Shown: one piece after another, positions 1-7,936 of the stretch
Position numbering within the stretch: position 1 is the first letter of the stretch
Layout of the letters: each line of letters opens with the position of its first letter
NCBI GenBank assembly: GCA_964577195.1
Contig: CAZNYF010000004.1
Location: 1-41,913, forward strand
Direction of reading: 5' to 3'
Length of the DNA stretch: 41,913 nt
DNA from: HyVt-560 sp964577195
GTDB lineage: Bacteria; Pseudomonadota; Gammaproteobacteria; UWMA-0217
Notes under the pieces: generated by a model
The model's input: the letters and a program-made list of their open reading frames with translations, nothing else
Databases searched by the model: none
What the model was told of the DNA's origin: nothing
Position numbers and translations under genes: made by a program

Positions 1-50
1 GAGAATAAGCGGCGGTCGCCACGTTCACAGCACAGGTTCTGGACTTGGAG

Positions 51-87
51 CATGTAGGGTTATGTCAGGCAGAATATACCCTGCATG
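51..87. repeat. Imperfect inverted repeat (hairpin) downstream of the LysR gene
   Basis: CATGTAGGGT at 51-60 pairs with ACCCTGCATG at 78-87: ten pairs including one G-T wobble, around a 17-nt loop. It lies just past the stop of the minus-strand LysR gene. There is no T-run, so it is not a clear intrinsic terminator; it could be a factor-dependent terminator or a regulator site. Nothing else is visible in bases 1-111. Confidence 0.4.
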
Positions 88-111
88 ATATCAAAATCGG
101 AGCTGGATTAA

Positions 112-786
112 TTAATCGAGATCAGGATTGATTAAATTCTCTGCGTTACGGGTTGCAAAGTCGCAAAAACTCCGTGCAGCCGGGGATTGTGGTTGGTCAT
201 TTCGATAAACGCTACGCCATTGCTGCGTCAGTGGAGATGAAGAAATACGATCATCAATTTCACTGGCGTCACTGTCCATCACTGCAATGTCTATGTTTCC
301 GCTGTTGAGTTGAGCTATCAACTCGTTGCGTTCGCATACATTTAAGTGGATCTCGATATCTTCATGATCGCGATTGAAGGTCGACAGTAATTTCGGCATC
401 ACATCGTGCGCTTCTTCGGGGATAACAATATTCAGCCGGCCACGCTCAAGATTTGTAATCTCTTTAATTGCGCCTTTTAAAGCCCGTAATGGAATGTCGA
501 TGGATTCTGCACAGATCAGTACTTCCTTACCGGCTTCGGTAACACGAGCTTTTTGTTGATGCGTCGTAAACAGAGGTAACCCAATGCTTTTTTCAAGGTC
601 ATAGAGGTGTTTGGCAATATCTTCTTCCGACATCCGAGCATCTTTTGCCGCATTTTTCAGCCCACCTGTCCTGACGAAGCGTTCAAATACAGAAAGTTGT
701 CGTAGAGTGAGATTCAAGAGTGCCAAGAGTTGTTTGCCTGTCTGATGGTAGCAACTCTGATCATTTAAGACTGAGACCCAGCGCAA
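112..786 (-). CDS. CbbR-like LysR-family transcriptional regulator with shortened effector domain (possibly a pseudogene)
   Basis: A LysR-type regulator: an N-terminal winged helix-turn-helix that binds DNA, followed by an effector-sensing domain. The segment LTLRQLSVFERFVRTGGL and the later GLPLFTTHQQKARVTEAG match the HTH and wing of the CbbR subgroup, which controls CO2-fixation genes. The protein is short: about 200 residues from the HTH start, against roughly 300 for the family. After DIAVMDSDASEIDDR the chain jumps to PLTQQWRSVYRNDQPQSPAA, which looks like the extreme C-terminus of CbbR, so about 100 residues of the effector domain appear to be missing internally. The longest frame begins at a TTG (786). 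A second TTG at 717 would begin exactly at the usual family N-terminus, but has a weaker ribosome site. It is divergent from the sulfur-globule-like gene. Whether it is functional is uncertain. Confidence 0.7.
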   Translation of the reverse strand: MRWVSVLNDQSCYHQTGKQLLALLNLTLRQLSVFERFVRTGGLKNAAKDARMSEEDIAKHLYDLEKSIGLPLFTTHQQKARVTEAGKEVLICAESIDIPLRALKGAIKEITNLERGRLNIVIPEEAHDVMPKLLSTFNRDHEDIEIHLNVCERNELIAQLNSGNIDIAVMDSDASEIDDRISSSPLTQQWRSVYRNDQPQSPAARSFCDFATRNAENLINPDLD

Positions 787-835
787 TCATAGTTACCCCG
801 CTCATCCGAAAAAAACACCAGTTCGGTATTTGCAC

Positions 836-864
836 TTGACAATATTACCATATTCTAATACTGT
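836..864 (+). promoter_or_regulatory. Candidate sigma70 promoter of the sulfur-globule-like gene
   Basis: A perfect -35 TTGACA (836-841) is followed after 17 nt by TACTGT (859-864), a 4/6 match to the -10 consensus. It lies about 95 nt upstream of the ATG at 958, in the divergent intergenic region shared with the LysR gene, so the regulator could act here. Predicted by eye. Confidence 0.5.
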
Positions 865-957
865 AGATCCCACGTTAGCCAAGAGCGAAACTGCTTGCTG
901 CATCTCAACTGCTCTTAGCAACACAAAATTTAATTTAACCACTTATTGGACAATATT

Positions 958-1530
958 ATGAAATTCTCAAAAATCGCAATCGCCGCTGCTATCGCATTAA
1001 CAACTTCTGCTGCTAACGCTGCATGGACTCCATGGAACATGATGGATGATTTCTTCGGCAACGGTAAAAGCTTTGCAAATGGCAACGGTAACGGCAATGG
1101 CTACGGAAATGGTTATGGCAACGGCTACGGAAATGGCGCAGGCAACGGCAACGGTGCTGCAAATGGTGCAGGTAACGGTGCTGGACACGCTGATGGCGAC
1201 ATGGACGGCGAAGTTGATTTCACCATGAGCTTCAAAGGCAAGGGTCGTGGACGCGGTAACGGCAATGCGACTGGAAATGGTTACGGTAGCGGCTATGGTA
1301 ATGGCAATGGCAATGGCAACGCATACGGTAATGGTTATGGCAACGGAAATGGCTACGGTTACGGCAACGGCTATGGTAATGCTGTTGGAAACGGCCAGGG
1401 CGCTGGAAACAGCCAAGGCTACGCTGCTCCTTCTTACGGTTATGCTCCTGCTGCATACTACCCACAGGTTGCTCCCGTTCAGGTTGCACCTGTTGCTCCT
1501 CAAGCAAAGGTTACAGCTGAAGCCAAGTAG
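958..1530 (+). CDS. Sulfur-globule-protein-like secreted Gly/Asn/Tyr-rich repeat protein
   Basis: Likely a structural envelope protein of periplasmic sulfur globules, by resemblance in composition and layout. Residues 1-21 form a Sec signal peptide (MKFSKIAIAAAIALTTSAANA, cleavage before AW). The mature start WTPWNMMDDFFG is followed by two low-complexity blocks, about residues 41-76 and 98-148, built of NG, YGNG and GNGNG units. They are separated by an acidic, Phe-containing linker (DGEVDFTMSFKGKGRGRG). The C-terminus is Ala/Pro/Val-rich (VAPVQVAPVAPQAK). There is no cysteine, as expected for globule coat proteins. I chose the ATG at 958 because it opens the signal peptide and has TTGGA 7-8 nt upstream; an in-frame TTG at 946 is less likely. 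It has its own promoter and terminator, so it is probably monocistronic. Low-complexity sequence makes homology calls risky; a different Gly-rich secreted protein is possible. Confidence 0.7.
   Translation: MKFSKIAIAAAIALTTSAANAAWTPWNMMDDFFGNGKSFANGNGNGNGYGNGYGNGYGNGAGNGNGAANGAGNGAGHADGDMDGEVDFTMSFKGKGRGRGNGNATGNGYGSGYGNGNGNGNAYGNGYGNGNGYGYGNGYGNAVGNGQGAGNSQGYAAPSYGYAPAAYYPQVAPVQVAPVAPQAKVTAEAK
1078..1401 (+). repeat. Coding tandem-repeat tract (GGN-AAY codons) within the sulfur-globule-like gene
   Basis: Two blocks (about 1078-1185 and 1249-1401) of degenerate 6-nt units GGY-AAY, with TAY-GGY interspersed, encode the (NG)n/(YGNG)n repeats. Third positions vary between C and T, so the tract is not a recent exact expansion, but it could change length by slippage. 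Confidence 0.8.
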
Positions 1531-1554
1531 TTTGAAAGCTTCTTAAAGAAAATG

Positions 1555-1585
1555 AAAAAGCCTGCTTTTTAGCAGGCTTTTTTTT
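1555..1585 (+). terminator. Rho-independent terminator after the sulfur-globule-like gene
   Basis: The stem AAAAAGCCTGC/GCAGGCTTTTT (core GCCTGC/GCAGGC, loop TTTTTA) runs directly into a T-run ending at 1585, 25 nt after the stop codon. The A/T flanks make it potentially bidirectional. Confidence 0.9.
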
Positions 1586-1821
1586 GCCCTGTCGTTTGGC
1601 AGTTGAATGCACTAAAATGAAGCCACGAGTAATTAGAGTCACCTCTAACAATTCATGAATGGTCTTCCTGAGCTTGGGATTTCTAATAGCGGCGTTGCAA
1701 AGTCATCAAATTAGACCCACTATTCCACTGACTAGCACACGACTCTTGAAATTCTGAATCTTAATCTGTTCCATCCAGAATATTGAGATGCCTACAAACA
1801 AACATTCTATAGAGAACAACT

Positions 1822-2310
1822 ATGGCCAAAGGCGGAGTAAACAAAGTCATTTTAATTGGTAATTTAGGGCAAGACCCTGAAGTTCGGTACATGCCCACTG
1901 GCGGAGCCGTAACCAATGTCAGTATCGCGACCTCTGAAAGCTGGAAAGACAAAAGCAGCGGTCAAATGCAGGAAAAAACCGAATGGCACCGAGTCGTGTT
2001 TTTCAATCGTCTGGCTGAAATTGCGGGTGAATATCTACGTAAAGGCTCAAAAGTCTACGTAGAAGGGCGCCTGCAAACTCGCAAATGGCAAGGTAAGGAT
2101 GGAAAAGATAATTACACCACGGAAATCGTCGCCAACGAAATGCAAATGCTCGATAGCCGTGGCGCAGGTGGTGATGCTGGTCAGTATGGCGCATCGACAG
2201 CACCAATGGATGCGCCGGCACCCGCCGCTGCACCTCAGTCCGCGCCACCTGCGAATAAGCCCGCAGCGCAGCCAATGGTTGATGATTTCGACGATGACAT
2301 CCCTTTTTAG
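1822..2310 (+). CDS. ssb: Single-stranded DNA-binding protein SSB
   Basis: Binds single-stranded DNA during replication, recombination and repair, and recruits partner enzymes through its C-terminal tip. Residues 1-110 form the OB fold (NKVILIGNLGQDPEVRYMP, EWHRVVFFNRLAEIAGEYL and KVYVEGRLQTRKWQ are typical of bacterial SSB). A flexible Gly/Ala/Pro/Gln linker follows, and the protein ends in the conserved acidic tip DDFDDDIPF. At 162 aa it is of normal length. The ATG is preceded by AGAGAA. The roughly 290 nt between the previous gene and ssb hold the upstream terminator and no further gene or clear LexA box. Followed by a structured, gene-free stretch before rfbA. Confidence 0.97.
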   Translation: MAKGGVNKVILIGNLGQDPEVRYMPTGGAVTNVSIATSESWKDKSSGQMQEKTEWHRVVFFNRLAEIAGEYLRKGSKVYVEGRLQTRKWQGKDGKDNYTTEIVANEMQMLDSRGAGGDAGQYGASTAPMDAPAPAAAPQSAPPANKPAAQPMVDDFDDDIPF

Positions 2311-2337
2311 TGACCTGAAGCTAAATCAATCAATAAA

Positions 2338-2442
2338 GGCGTCTCTATCAATAGAAGCATCACTGAGGAAAACCATGAACAGCACCTTTTTTATGTACTA
2401 TTCCTGATTTCCCTCAACAGCACTTCTATTTTTAGAGGCGTC
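2338..2442. repeat. Long imperfect palindrome in the ssb-rfbA intergenic region
   Basis: The arms at 2338-2357 and 2423-2442 pair at about 16 of 20 positions, including an uninterrupted AATAGAAG/CTTCTATT. Further in, TGAGGAAA pairs imperfectly with TTTCCCTCA. The whole could fold into one long stem. It could be an RNA leader, a factor-dependent end of the ssb transcript, or a small non-autonomous element; no coding sequence is visible. Confidence 0.4.
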
Positions 2443-2467
2443 CTAAAGACCAAATATCTGGATTGTT

Positions 2468-2507
2468 ATCCGTTGACCCGACAGCTTTCACAGTTTGGTT
2501 AACGGAT
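2468..2507. repeat. 11-bp inverted repeat upstream of rfbA
   Basis: ATCCGTTGACC (2468-2478) is complementary to GGTTAACGGAT (2497-2507) apart from one G-T wobble, with an 18-nt loop. It lies about 75 nt before the rfbA start and could be an RNA hairpin in the leader or an operator. There is no JUMPstart/ops element nearby. Confidence 0.45.
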
Positions 2508-2580
2508 TGGCCTGATCACTGGTATCCGATACGGCTGTCACAGACAATACCCATTCTAACTTCTCCATGGAATTTGCCGC

Positions 2581-3453
2581 ATGGCCAATAGAAAAGGAAT
2601 CATTCTAGCGGGCGGGTCTGGAACCCGTCTTTATCCGCTCACGCTTGCTACCAGCAAACAGCTGATGGCGGTGTATGACAAGCCGATGATCTACTATCCG
2701 CTTTCTACGCTATTACTGGCAGGAATCCGCGATATTCTGCTGATCAGTACGCCTCACGATCTACCTGCTTTCAGGCGCTTGCTTGGAGATGGTTCTCAAT
2801 GGGGCATTCATCTGCAATATGCAGAGCAGCCCGAGCCGGACGGTTTGGCGCAGGCTTTTATCATTGGTGAAGAATTTATCGGCAATGATGCTTGCACGCT
2901 AATATTGGGTGACAACATTTTTTATGCGCAGGGGCTATCGAGTCGTCTGGAGCGTGTTAGCCAAAAACAACGTGGTGCAACAGTGTTTGGCTATTCAGTT
3001 CAGGATCCAGAACGCTACGGTGTGGTTGCGTTTGATGATCAGGGGCGTGCTACCAGCATTGAAGAAAAACCGGAACATCCAAAATCCCACTACGCCGTGA
3101 CTGGTTTGTATTTTTATGACAATGACGTGGTGGATATCGCCAAGAATATAAAGCCTTCGCCGCGTGGTGAACTGGAAATTACCGACGTCAATAACGTCTA
3201 TTTAGAGCGCGGTGATCTGGAAGTTGAGCAGCTGAGTCGGGGTACTGCCTGGCTTGATACTGGAACGACAGAATCATTGCTCGATGCCGCCAATTTTATT
3301 CGCGTAATCGAAGAGCGTCAGGGATTAAAAATTGCCTCTCCCGAGGAAATATCGTGGTCTCGTGGATTTATTACGGATGAGCAGTTATTAGCGATTGCAA
3401 AGCCGTTGGAGAAAAGCGGTTACGGACGCTACTTGATGAACCTATTGAAATGA
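2581..3453 (+). CDS. rfbA: Glucose-1-phosphate thymidylyltransferase RfbA
   Basis: Catalyses dTTP + glucose-1-phosphate to dTDP-glucose, the first step of dTDP-rhamnose synthesis, in the cytoplasm. The nucleotide-binding loop GGSGTRLYPLT is at residues 11-21, followed by SKQLMAVYDKPMIYYPLSTL and LGDNIFYAQG. The metal/product site region ends with GTAWLDTGTTESLLDAANFI. At 290 aa it is canonical. The ATG at 2581 is the only plausible start; no strong Shine-Dalgarno is seen. Its stop overlaps the rfbD start by 4 nt (ATGA), so the genes are translationally coupled. The order A-D-B differs from the common B-D-A-C, and rfbC (3,5-epimerase) is not in the window. Confidence 0.97.
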   Translation: MANRKGIILAGGSGTRLYPLTLATSKQLMAVYDKPMIYYPLSTLLLAGIRDILLISTPHDLPAFRRLLGDGSQWGIHLQYAEQPEPDGLAQAFIIGEEFIGNDACTLILGDNIFYAQGLSSRLERVSQKQRGATVFGYSVQDPERYGVVAFDDQGRATSIEEKPEHPKSHYAVTGLYFYDNDVVDIAKNIKPSPRGELEITDVNNVYLERGDLEVEQLSRGTAWLDTGTTESLLDAANFIRVIEERQGLKIASPEEISWSRGFITDEQLLAIAKPLEKSGYGRYLMNLLK

Positions 3454-4316
3454 AAATTTTAATCACAGGGTCTGCTGGCCAACTTGGCTGGGAACTACAA
3501 AGAACTTGTCCAGATAATATCGAGCTTGCAGCGTTCGATCTCCCTGAGCTGGATGTTTCAGATATTGATCTGATTCGCCAGCATGTTAAAACTGAAAAGC
3601 CCGAATGGATTATTAATGCTTCCGCCTACACCGCAGTAGATAAGGCAGAAGGGGATTCTGATCTCGCTTATAAAGTGAATGCCGAAGGCGCGAAGAATCT
3701 GGCGATTGTAGCTAAAGAAAATAATATTCGTCTCCTGCATGTCTCTACTGATTTCGTTTTTGATGGCAGTCAGGGTGCTCCATATCAACCCGATGATGCG
3801 GTTAATCCAATGAGCGTTTATGGTGCATCAAAATTGCAGGGCGATCAGGCGGTTGAGGAAATACTTGCTGATGATGCATTGATCATCCGTACCGCCTGGG
3901 TCTATTCTGCGCATGGCAATAATTTTGTTAAAACCATGTTGCGCTTAATGAATGAGCGCAATGAGCTGGGTATTGTTGAAGATCAACTCGGTACACCAAC
4001 TTGGGCGGCTGAGCTGGCAAAAGTGATTTATCTGGCCATTGAAAAAGACTTACGCGGCATGCATCACTGGACTGATGCGGGTGCTGCCAGTTGGTATGAT
4101 TTTTCCGAGGCAATCTATCAGCTCGGTAGAAATATGAAAATGATAGATCATGAGGTGCAGATTAATCCTATTCCCACAGCGGATTACCCCACCCCTGCGG
4201 CGCGTCCGGCGAATAGTGTGCTGGATAAAAATAGCCTTAGAAAGGCACTGGGCTACACCGGAATGCACTGGCGAACTGCTCTGGAAAATGTATTAAAGGA
4301 ACTGAAACATGGCTAA
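3450..4316 (+). CDS. rfbD: dTDP-4-dehydrorhamnose reductase RfbD
   Basis: The NAD(P)H-dependent last step of dTDP-L-rhamnose synthesis. It is a short-chain dehydrogenase/reductase of the extended type: the Rossmann motif GSAGQLGWEL is at residues 7-16, STDFVFDG at 99-106, and the catalytic Tyr-Lys pair is in VYGASK (Y124, K128). At 288 aa it has the usual length. It overlaps rfbA by 4 nt and rfbB by 8 nt, which ties the three genes into one transcript. No anomaly is seen. Confidence 0.96.
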   Translation: MKILITGSAGQLGWELQRTCPDNIELAAFDLPELDVSDIDLIRQHVKTEKPEWIINASAYTAVDKAEGDSDLAYKVNAEGAKNLAIVAKENNIRLLHVSTDFVFDGSQGAPYQPDDAVNPMSVYGASKLQGDQAVEEILADDALIIRTAWVYSAHGNNFVKTMLRLMNERNELGIVEDQLGTPTWAAELAKVIYLAIEKDLRGMHHWTDAGAASWYDFSEAIYQLGRNMKMIDHEVQINPIPTADYPTPAARPANSVLDKNSLRKALGYTGMHWRTALENVLKELKHG

Positions 4317-5436
4317 TCAACCCACTCGATTACTGGTCACCGGCGCGGCCGGATTTATCGGCACGAATTTCGTTAACTACTGGCTTAAAACCTGGCCGGA
4401 TGACACTGTAGTTGGGCTGGATGCGCTGACCTATGCTGGTAATTTAGCAAGTCTTAAAGACGCTCAGCAAAACTCGAATTTTGAATTTTGCCACGGTGAT
4501 ATTCGAGATCAGGCGTTGATCGAGTCGCTGCTCAAAGATAAACAGATTGATACGATTGTGCATTTTGCAGCAGAGAGCCACGTCGATCGCTCCATCACCG
4601 GCCCCGATGAATTTATAGATACCAACATCACCGGTACCTACATCATGCTAAAAGCGGCCAAAGCCATTTGGCTGGACGGCCCGGAAGGAGTGCTGCCACA
4701 CCGTTTTCATCATGTCTCCACCGATGAGGTTTACGGTACTCTGAGTGCTGATGATCCGCCTTTTACGGAAGAGACTCAGTACGCCCCAAATTCCCCCTAT
4801 TCTGCCAGCAAGGCCGCTTCTGACCATCTGGTGCGCGCCTACCATCACACCTATGGAATGGAAGTCACCACCAGTAATTGCTCCAATAACTACGGCCCGT
4901 ATCAATTTCCCGAGAAGTTAATCCCGTTGGTATTGATCAATATTTTGCACGGAAAGCCTCTGCCGATTTATGGCGATGGGTTGCAAATTCGAGATTGGCT
5001 GTATGTAGATGATCATGCGCAGGGCATTGATTTGGTGATGAAGAAAGGTCGCATCGGTGAGACCTATAATATTGGTGGTCACAATGAATGGACCAATATC
5101 GATATCGTCAATCTGATCTGTAAACTGATGGATGAGCGCGTTAGCAACAGCCAGGATCTAAAACAGCGATTTCCTGACTCTCCCGTCGTTCAAGGCACGC
5201 CCTCAAACTCATTGATCACCTATGTCAAAGATCGTCCCGGTCATGACACCCGCTACGCAATTGATGCGACTAAAACAACCCATGAATTAGGCTATAAGCC
5301 AGTGGAATCATTTGAATCCGGTATCGAAAAAACCCTCGATTGGTACCTGGATAACCAAGACTGGTGGCGTAGCATCATGGATGGCAGCTATCAGGACTGG
5401 ATTGATCTCCAGTACGCTGATCGTAAAACGGGCTAG
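4309..5436 (+). CDS. rfbB: dTDP-glucose 4,6-dehydratase RfbB
   Basis: Converts dTDP-glucose to dTDP-4-keto-6-deoxyglucose using tightly bound NAD+. The extended SDR motifs are in order: GAAGFIG (12-18), HFAAESHVDRSI (85-96), STDEVYG with the Asp/Glu catalytic pair (137-143), and YSASK (Y164, K168). At 375 aa it is slightly longer than the 355-360 aa typical. It is the last gene of the rfbADB set; its stop is only 4 nt from the convergent parC stop, leaving no room for a separate terminator. The products would feed rhamnose or a related deoxysugar into O-antigen or exopolysaccharide, consistent with the flippase gene at 7.9 kb. Confidence 0.96.
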   Translation: MANQPTRLLVTGAAGFIGTNFVNYWLKTWPDDTVVGLDALTYAGNLASLKDAQQNSNFEFCHGDIRDQALIESLLKDKQIDTIVHFAAESHVDRSITGPDEFIDTNITGTYIMLKAAKAIWLDGPEGVLPHRFHHVSTDEVYGTLSADDPPFTEETQYAPNSPYSASKAASDHLVRAYHHTYGMEVTTSNCSNNYGPYQFPEKLIPLVLINILHGKPLPIYGDGLQIRDWLYVDDHAQGIDLVMKKGRIGETYNIGGHNEWTNIDIVNLICKLMDERVSNSQDLKQRFPDSPVVQGTPSNSLITYVKDRPGHDTRYAIDATKTTHELGYKPVESFESGIEKTLDWYLDNQDWWRSIMDGSYQDWIDLQYADRKTG

Positions 5437-5440
5437 CTTT

Positions 5441-7702
5441 TTATCGGGACTTCCTAACGACTTCCAGCGCATCTACTTTTTGATAGCCACGTGCTAGTTT
5501 TCGACCGCGTTTGCCACGTTCGCCATCGAACTCATCTACTTCTGCCGGTGACATGGTCTTGTGTTTTTTACCTGCAAACACTGTGAGTTTATCGCCGGGC
5601 TGGATCAGCGCAATGGCTGCCATCGCTTCTTCACCCGACTTTAATCGGGGAGAGGGGATGTTGATGATTTTGTTGCCTTTACCGCGCGGTAATCGAGGTA
5701 GCTCTTTGAGCGGCAATACCAGCATATAACCTTCGCTGGTTGCTGTAACTACCCAATCCTCCTCATAAGAATCGACTGATACCGGCTTCATTACTTTTGC
5801 GCCGGCGGGTACTGACAATAACGCTTTTCCGGCCTTAGCGCGGGAGATCATGCTTTCAAACTGACACACAAAACCATACCCGAAGCTGCTGCTGAGCAAG
5901 AATTCATCCTCTGGTTTACCTGTGAGCACGGCGATAAAACGAGAACCATCGGGTGGGGTTAATTTGCCACCTAATGGTTCGCCCTGACCACGCGCCGAGG
6001 GAAGGCTATGTGCCGCTAAGGTGTAGGAGCGACCGGTGGAATCAATCACCACAATCGGCTGATTACTGCGACCTCTGGTAAGACTCTGAAAGCCATCACC
6101 GGCGCGGAAGTTCATGCTTGAAGGATCGATATCGTGACCCTTTGCTGCTCTAATCCAGCCTTGCTGAGAGAGGATCACCGTGAGTGGTTCAGCGGGAGTC
6201 ATTGCATTCGGGTCGATGGCTTTTGCCTGTTCGCGCTCGATGATGGGGCAGCGACGGTCATCGCCGTAGGCCTCTGCATCTTCAATAATTTCCTTTTTAA
6301 CTTTGGTCTTTAGACGCGTCTCGGAGCTGAGTACTTTTTCCAGCCCATCGCGTTCGGTTGCCAGTGCTTCCTGTTCTTTGCGAATTTTTACTTCTTCAAG
6401 ACGCGCTAACTGGCGTAAACGGGTATCCAGCACATAGTCAGCCTGAATATCACTCAGCCCAAAGCGCTGCATTAATACGGGCTTTGGCTCGTCTTCGGTG
6501 CGAATAATTCTGATCACTTCATCAATATTGAGAAAGGCAATCAGTAACCCTTCCAACAGGTGCAATCGCTCCAGCACTTTGTCCAGCCGCCACTGCAGCC
6601 GTTTGCGAACAGTCTCAACCCGGAAGGTCAGCCATTCTTTGATTAGACTGACCAAATCCTTGACCTGTGGCCGCCCATTGATGCCGATCATGTTCAGATT
6701 GATGCGATAACTTCGTTCAAGATCAGTCGTCACAAATAAATGCGACATAAGTTCTTCTTTGTCGATGCGGTTTGAGCGTGGCGTGATCACCAGGCGGGTA
6801 GGGCATTCGTGGTCTGATTCATCGCGAAGATCTTCCACCATCGGGAGTTTTTTGGCCGTCATCTGAGCGGCAATCTGCTCCAGTAACTTACTGCCAGAAA
6901 CTTGATGAGGGAGCGCAGTAACGATAATGTCACCATCTTCGATTACCCATTTAGCGCGCATCCGAACACTGCCATGCCCGGTTCTGTAAACCTCTTGAAT
7001 ATCTTCTTTTGAGGTGATGATTTCTGCATCTGTGGGGTAATCCGGGCCTTGTATGAATTGGCTAATATCTTCCAGCGTCGCGCGTGGCTTTTCCAATAGA
7101 TGGACACAAGCTGCTGCAACTTCGCGCAGGTTATGCGGCGGAATATCGGTTGCCATACCCACGGCTATTCCCGTACCGCCATTGAGTAGCACATTGGGTA
7201 ATCGCGCGGGTAGCACCACCGGCTCTTGCAACATGCCATCGAAATTTGGCTGCCAGTCCACCGTGCCTTGTCCCAGCTCGCTGAGCAGCACTTTGGCATA
7301 CGGGCGCAAACGTGATTCGGTATATCGCATTGCGGCGAAAGATTTGGGGTCATCAGGAGAACCCCAGTTCCCCTGTCCGTCAACGATTGGGTAGCGATAG
7401 GAGAAAGGTTGCGCCATCAAAACCATTGCTTCATAACAAGCAGAATCACCATGTGGATGATACTTACCCAGTACGTCACCCACTGTTCGAGCAGATTTTT
7501 TGTGTTTCGATCCGGCAGATAGCCCCAGCTCTGACATGGCGTAAATAATACGCCGCTGAACAGGTTTCAGGCCATCGCCTATGTGCGGTAATGCCCGGTC
7601 GAGCACCACATACATGGAATAGTCCAGGTAGGCTTTTTCGGTAAACTGTCCAAGAGGCACACGTTCGATGCCTTCAAAATCTAGCTCGGGGTTTTGATTC
7701 AT
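5441..7702 (-). CDS. parC: DNA topoisomerase IV subunit A ParC
   Basis: DNA-breaking subunit of topoisomerase IV, which decatenates daughter chromosomes together with ParE (10.7-12.6 kb). The N-terminal winged-helix/tower domain has the quinolone-determining region KYHPHGDSACYEA, with Ser87 and Glu91 at the positions usually mutated in resistance, so it looks like the sensitive type. The catalytic Tyr127 is in AMRYTESRL. A coiled-coil tower and a C-terminal beta-pinwheel without a GyrA box follow. At 753 aa it matches ParC, not GyrA. The ATG at 7702 opens MNQNPELDFEGIERVPLG. It converges with rfbB with a 4-nt gap. Confidence 0.97.
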   Translation of the reverse strand: MNQNPELDFEGIERVPLGQFTEKAYLDYSMYVVLDRALPHIGDGLKPVQRRIIYAMSELGLSAGSKHKKSARTVGDVLGKYHPHGDSACYEAMVLMAQPFSYRYPIVDGQGNWGSPDDPKSFAAMRYTESRLRPYAKVLLSELGQGTVDWQPNFDGMLQEPVVLPARLPNVLLNGGTGIAVGMATDIPPHNLREVAAACVHLLEKPRATLEDISQFIQGPDYPTDAEIITSKEDIQEVYRTGHGSVRMRAKWVIEDGDIIVTALPHQVSGSKLLEQIAAQMTAKKLPMVEDLRDESDHECPTRLVITPRSNRIDKEELMSHLFVTTDLERSYRINLNMIGINGRPQVKDLVSLIKEWLTFRVETVRKRLQWRLDKVLERLHLLEGLLIAFLNIDEVIRIIRTEDEPKPVLMQRFGLSDIQADYVLDTRLRQLARLEEVKIRKEQEALATERDGLEKVLSSETRLKTKVKKEIIEDAEAYGDDRRCPIIEREQAKAIDPNAMTPAEPLTVILSQQGWIRAAKGHDIDPSSMNFRAGDGFQSLTRGRSNQPIVVIDSTGRSYTLAAHSLPSARGQGEPLGGKLTPPDGSRFIAVLTGKPEDEFLLSSSFGYGFVCQFESMISRAKAGKALLSVPAGAKVMKPVSVDSYEEDWVVTATSEGYMLVLPLKELPRLPRGKGNKIINIPSPRLKSGEEAMAAIALIQPGDKLTVFAGKKHKTMSPAEVDEFDGERGKRGRKLARGYQKVDALEVVRKSR

Positions 7703-7803
7703 GAATTTGCCATATTTTGTTCTGGGCAGAGGGTAGAAGCACGGAATTGTAGCCTGAGATTAGACCGCATGACACTCTCTTATCATCGGTACCAAAAATT
7801 ACC

Positions 7804-7809
7804 TATAAT
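7804..7809 (+). promoter_or_regulatory. Candidate -10 element (TATAAT) upstream of the flippase gene
   Basis: A perfect TATAAT hexamer in the parC/flippase divergent region; the -35 at 17 nt spacing (TATCAT) is poor. It would give a leader of about 120 nt before the flippase start at 7937. Tentative. Confidence 0.3.
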
Positions 7810-7936
7810 CTAAGGAACTTATGCGAACTAACGCCTCTCCAAATCAGCGATCTAGCTCTCGCTTTTGAGCAAGCTCTCCTCGGGTTTTCAACGAAATCTC
7901 ACAAAAAAACCAATCAATCTCAGGTATTGTTGACCA

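Noticed and set aside
1078..1401. CRISPR-like array of short repeats
   Set aside because: The repeats are 6-nt coding units without spacers, inside an open reading frame with a signal peptide.
997..1503. Minus-strand ORF of 168 aa opposite the sulfur-globule-like gene
   Set aside because: It is a low-complexity Val/Ala/Ile shadow of the Gly/Asn repeat codons, with no ribosome site and no recognisable domain.
1590..1821. LexA/SOS box upstream of ssb
   Set aside because: No CTG-N10-CAG palindrome of acceptable quality was found.
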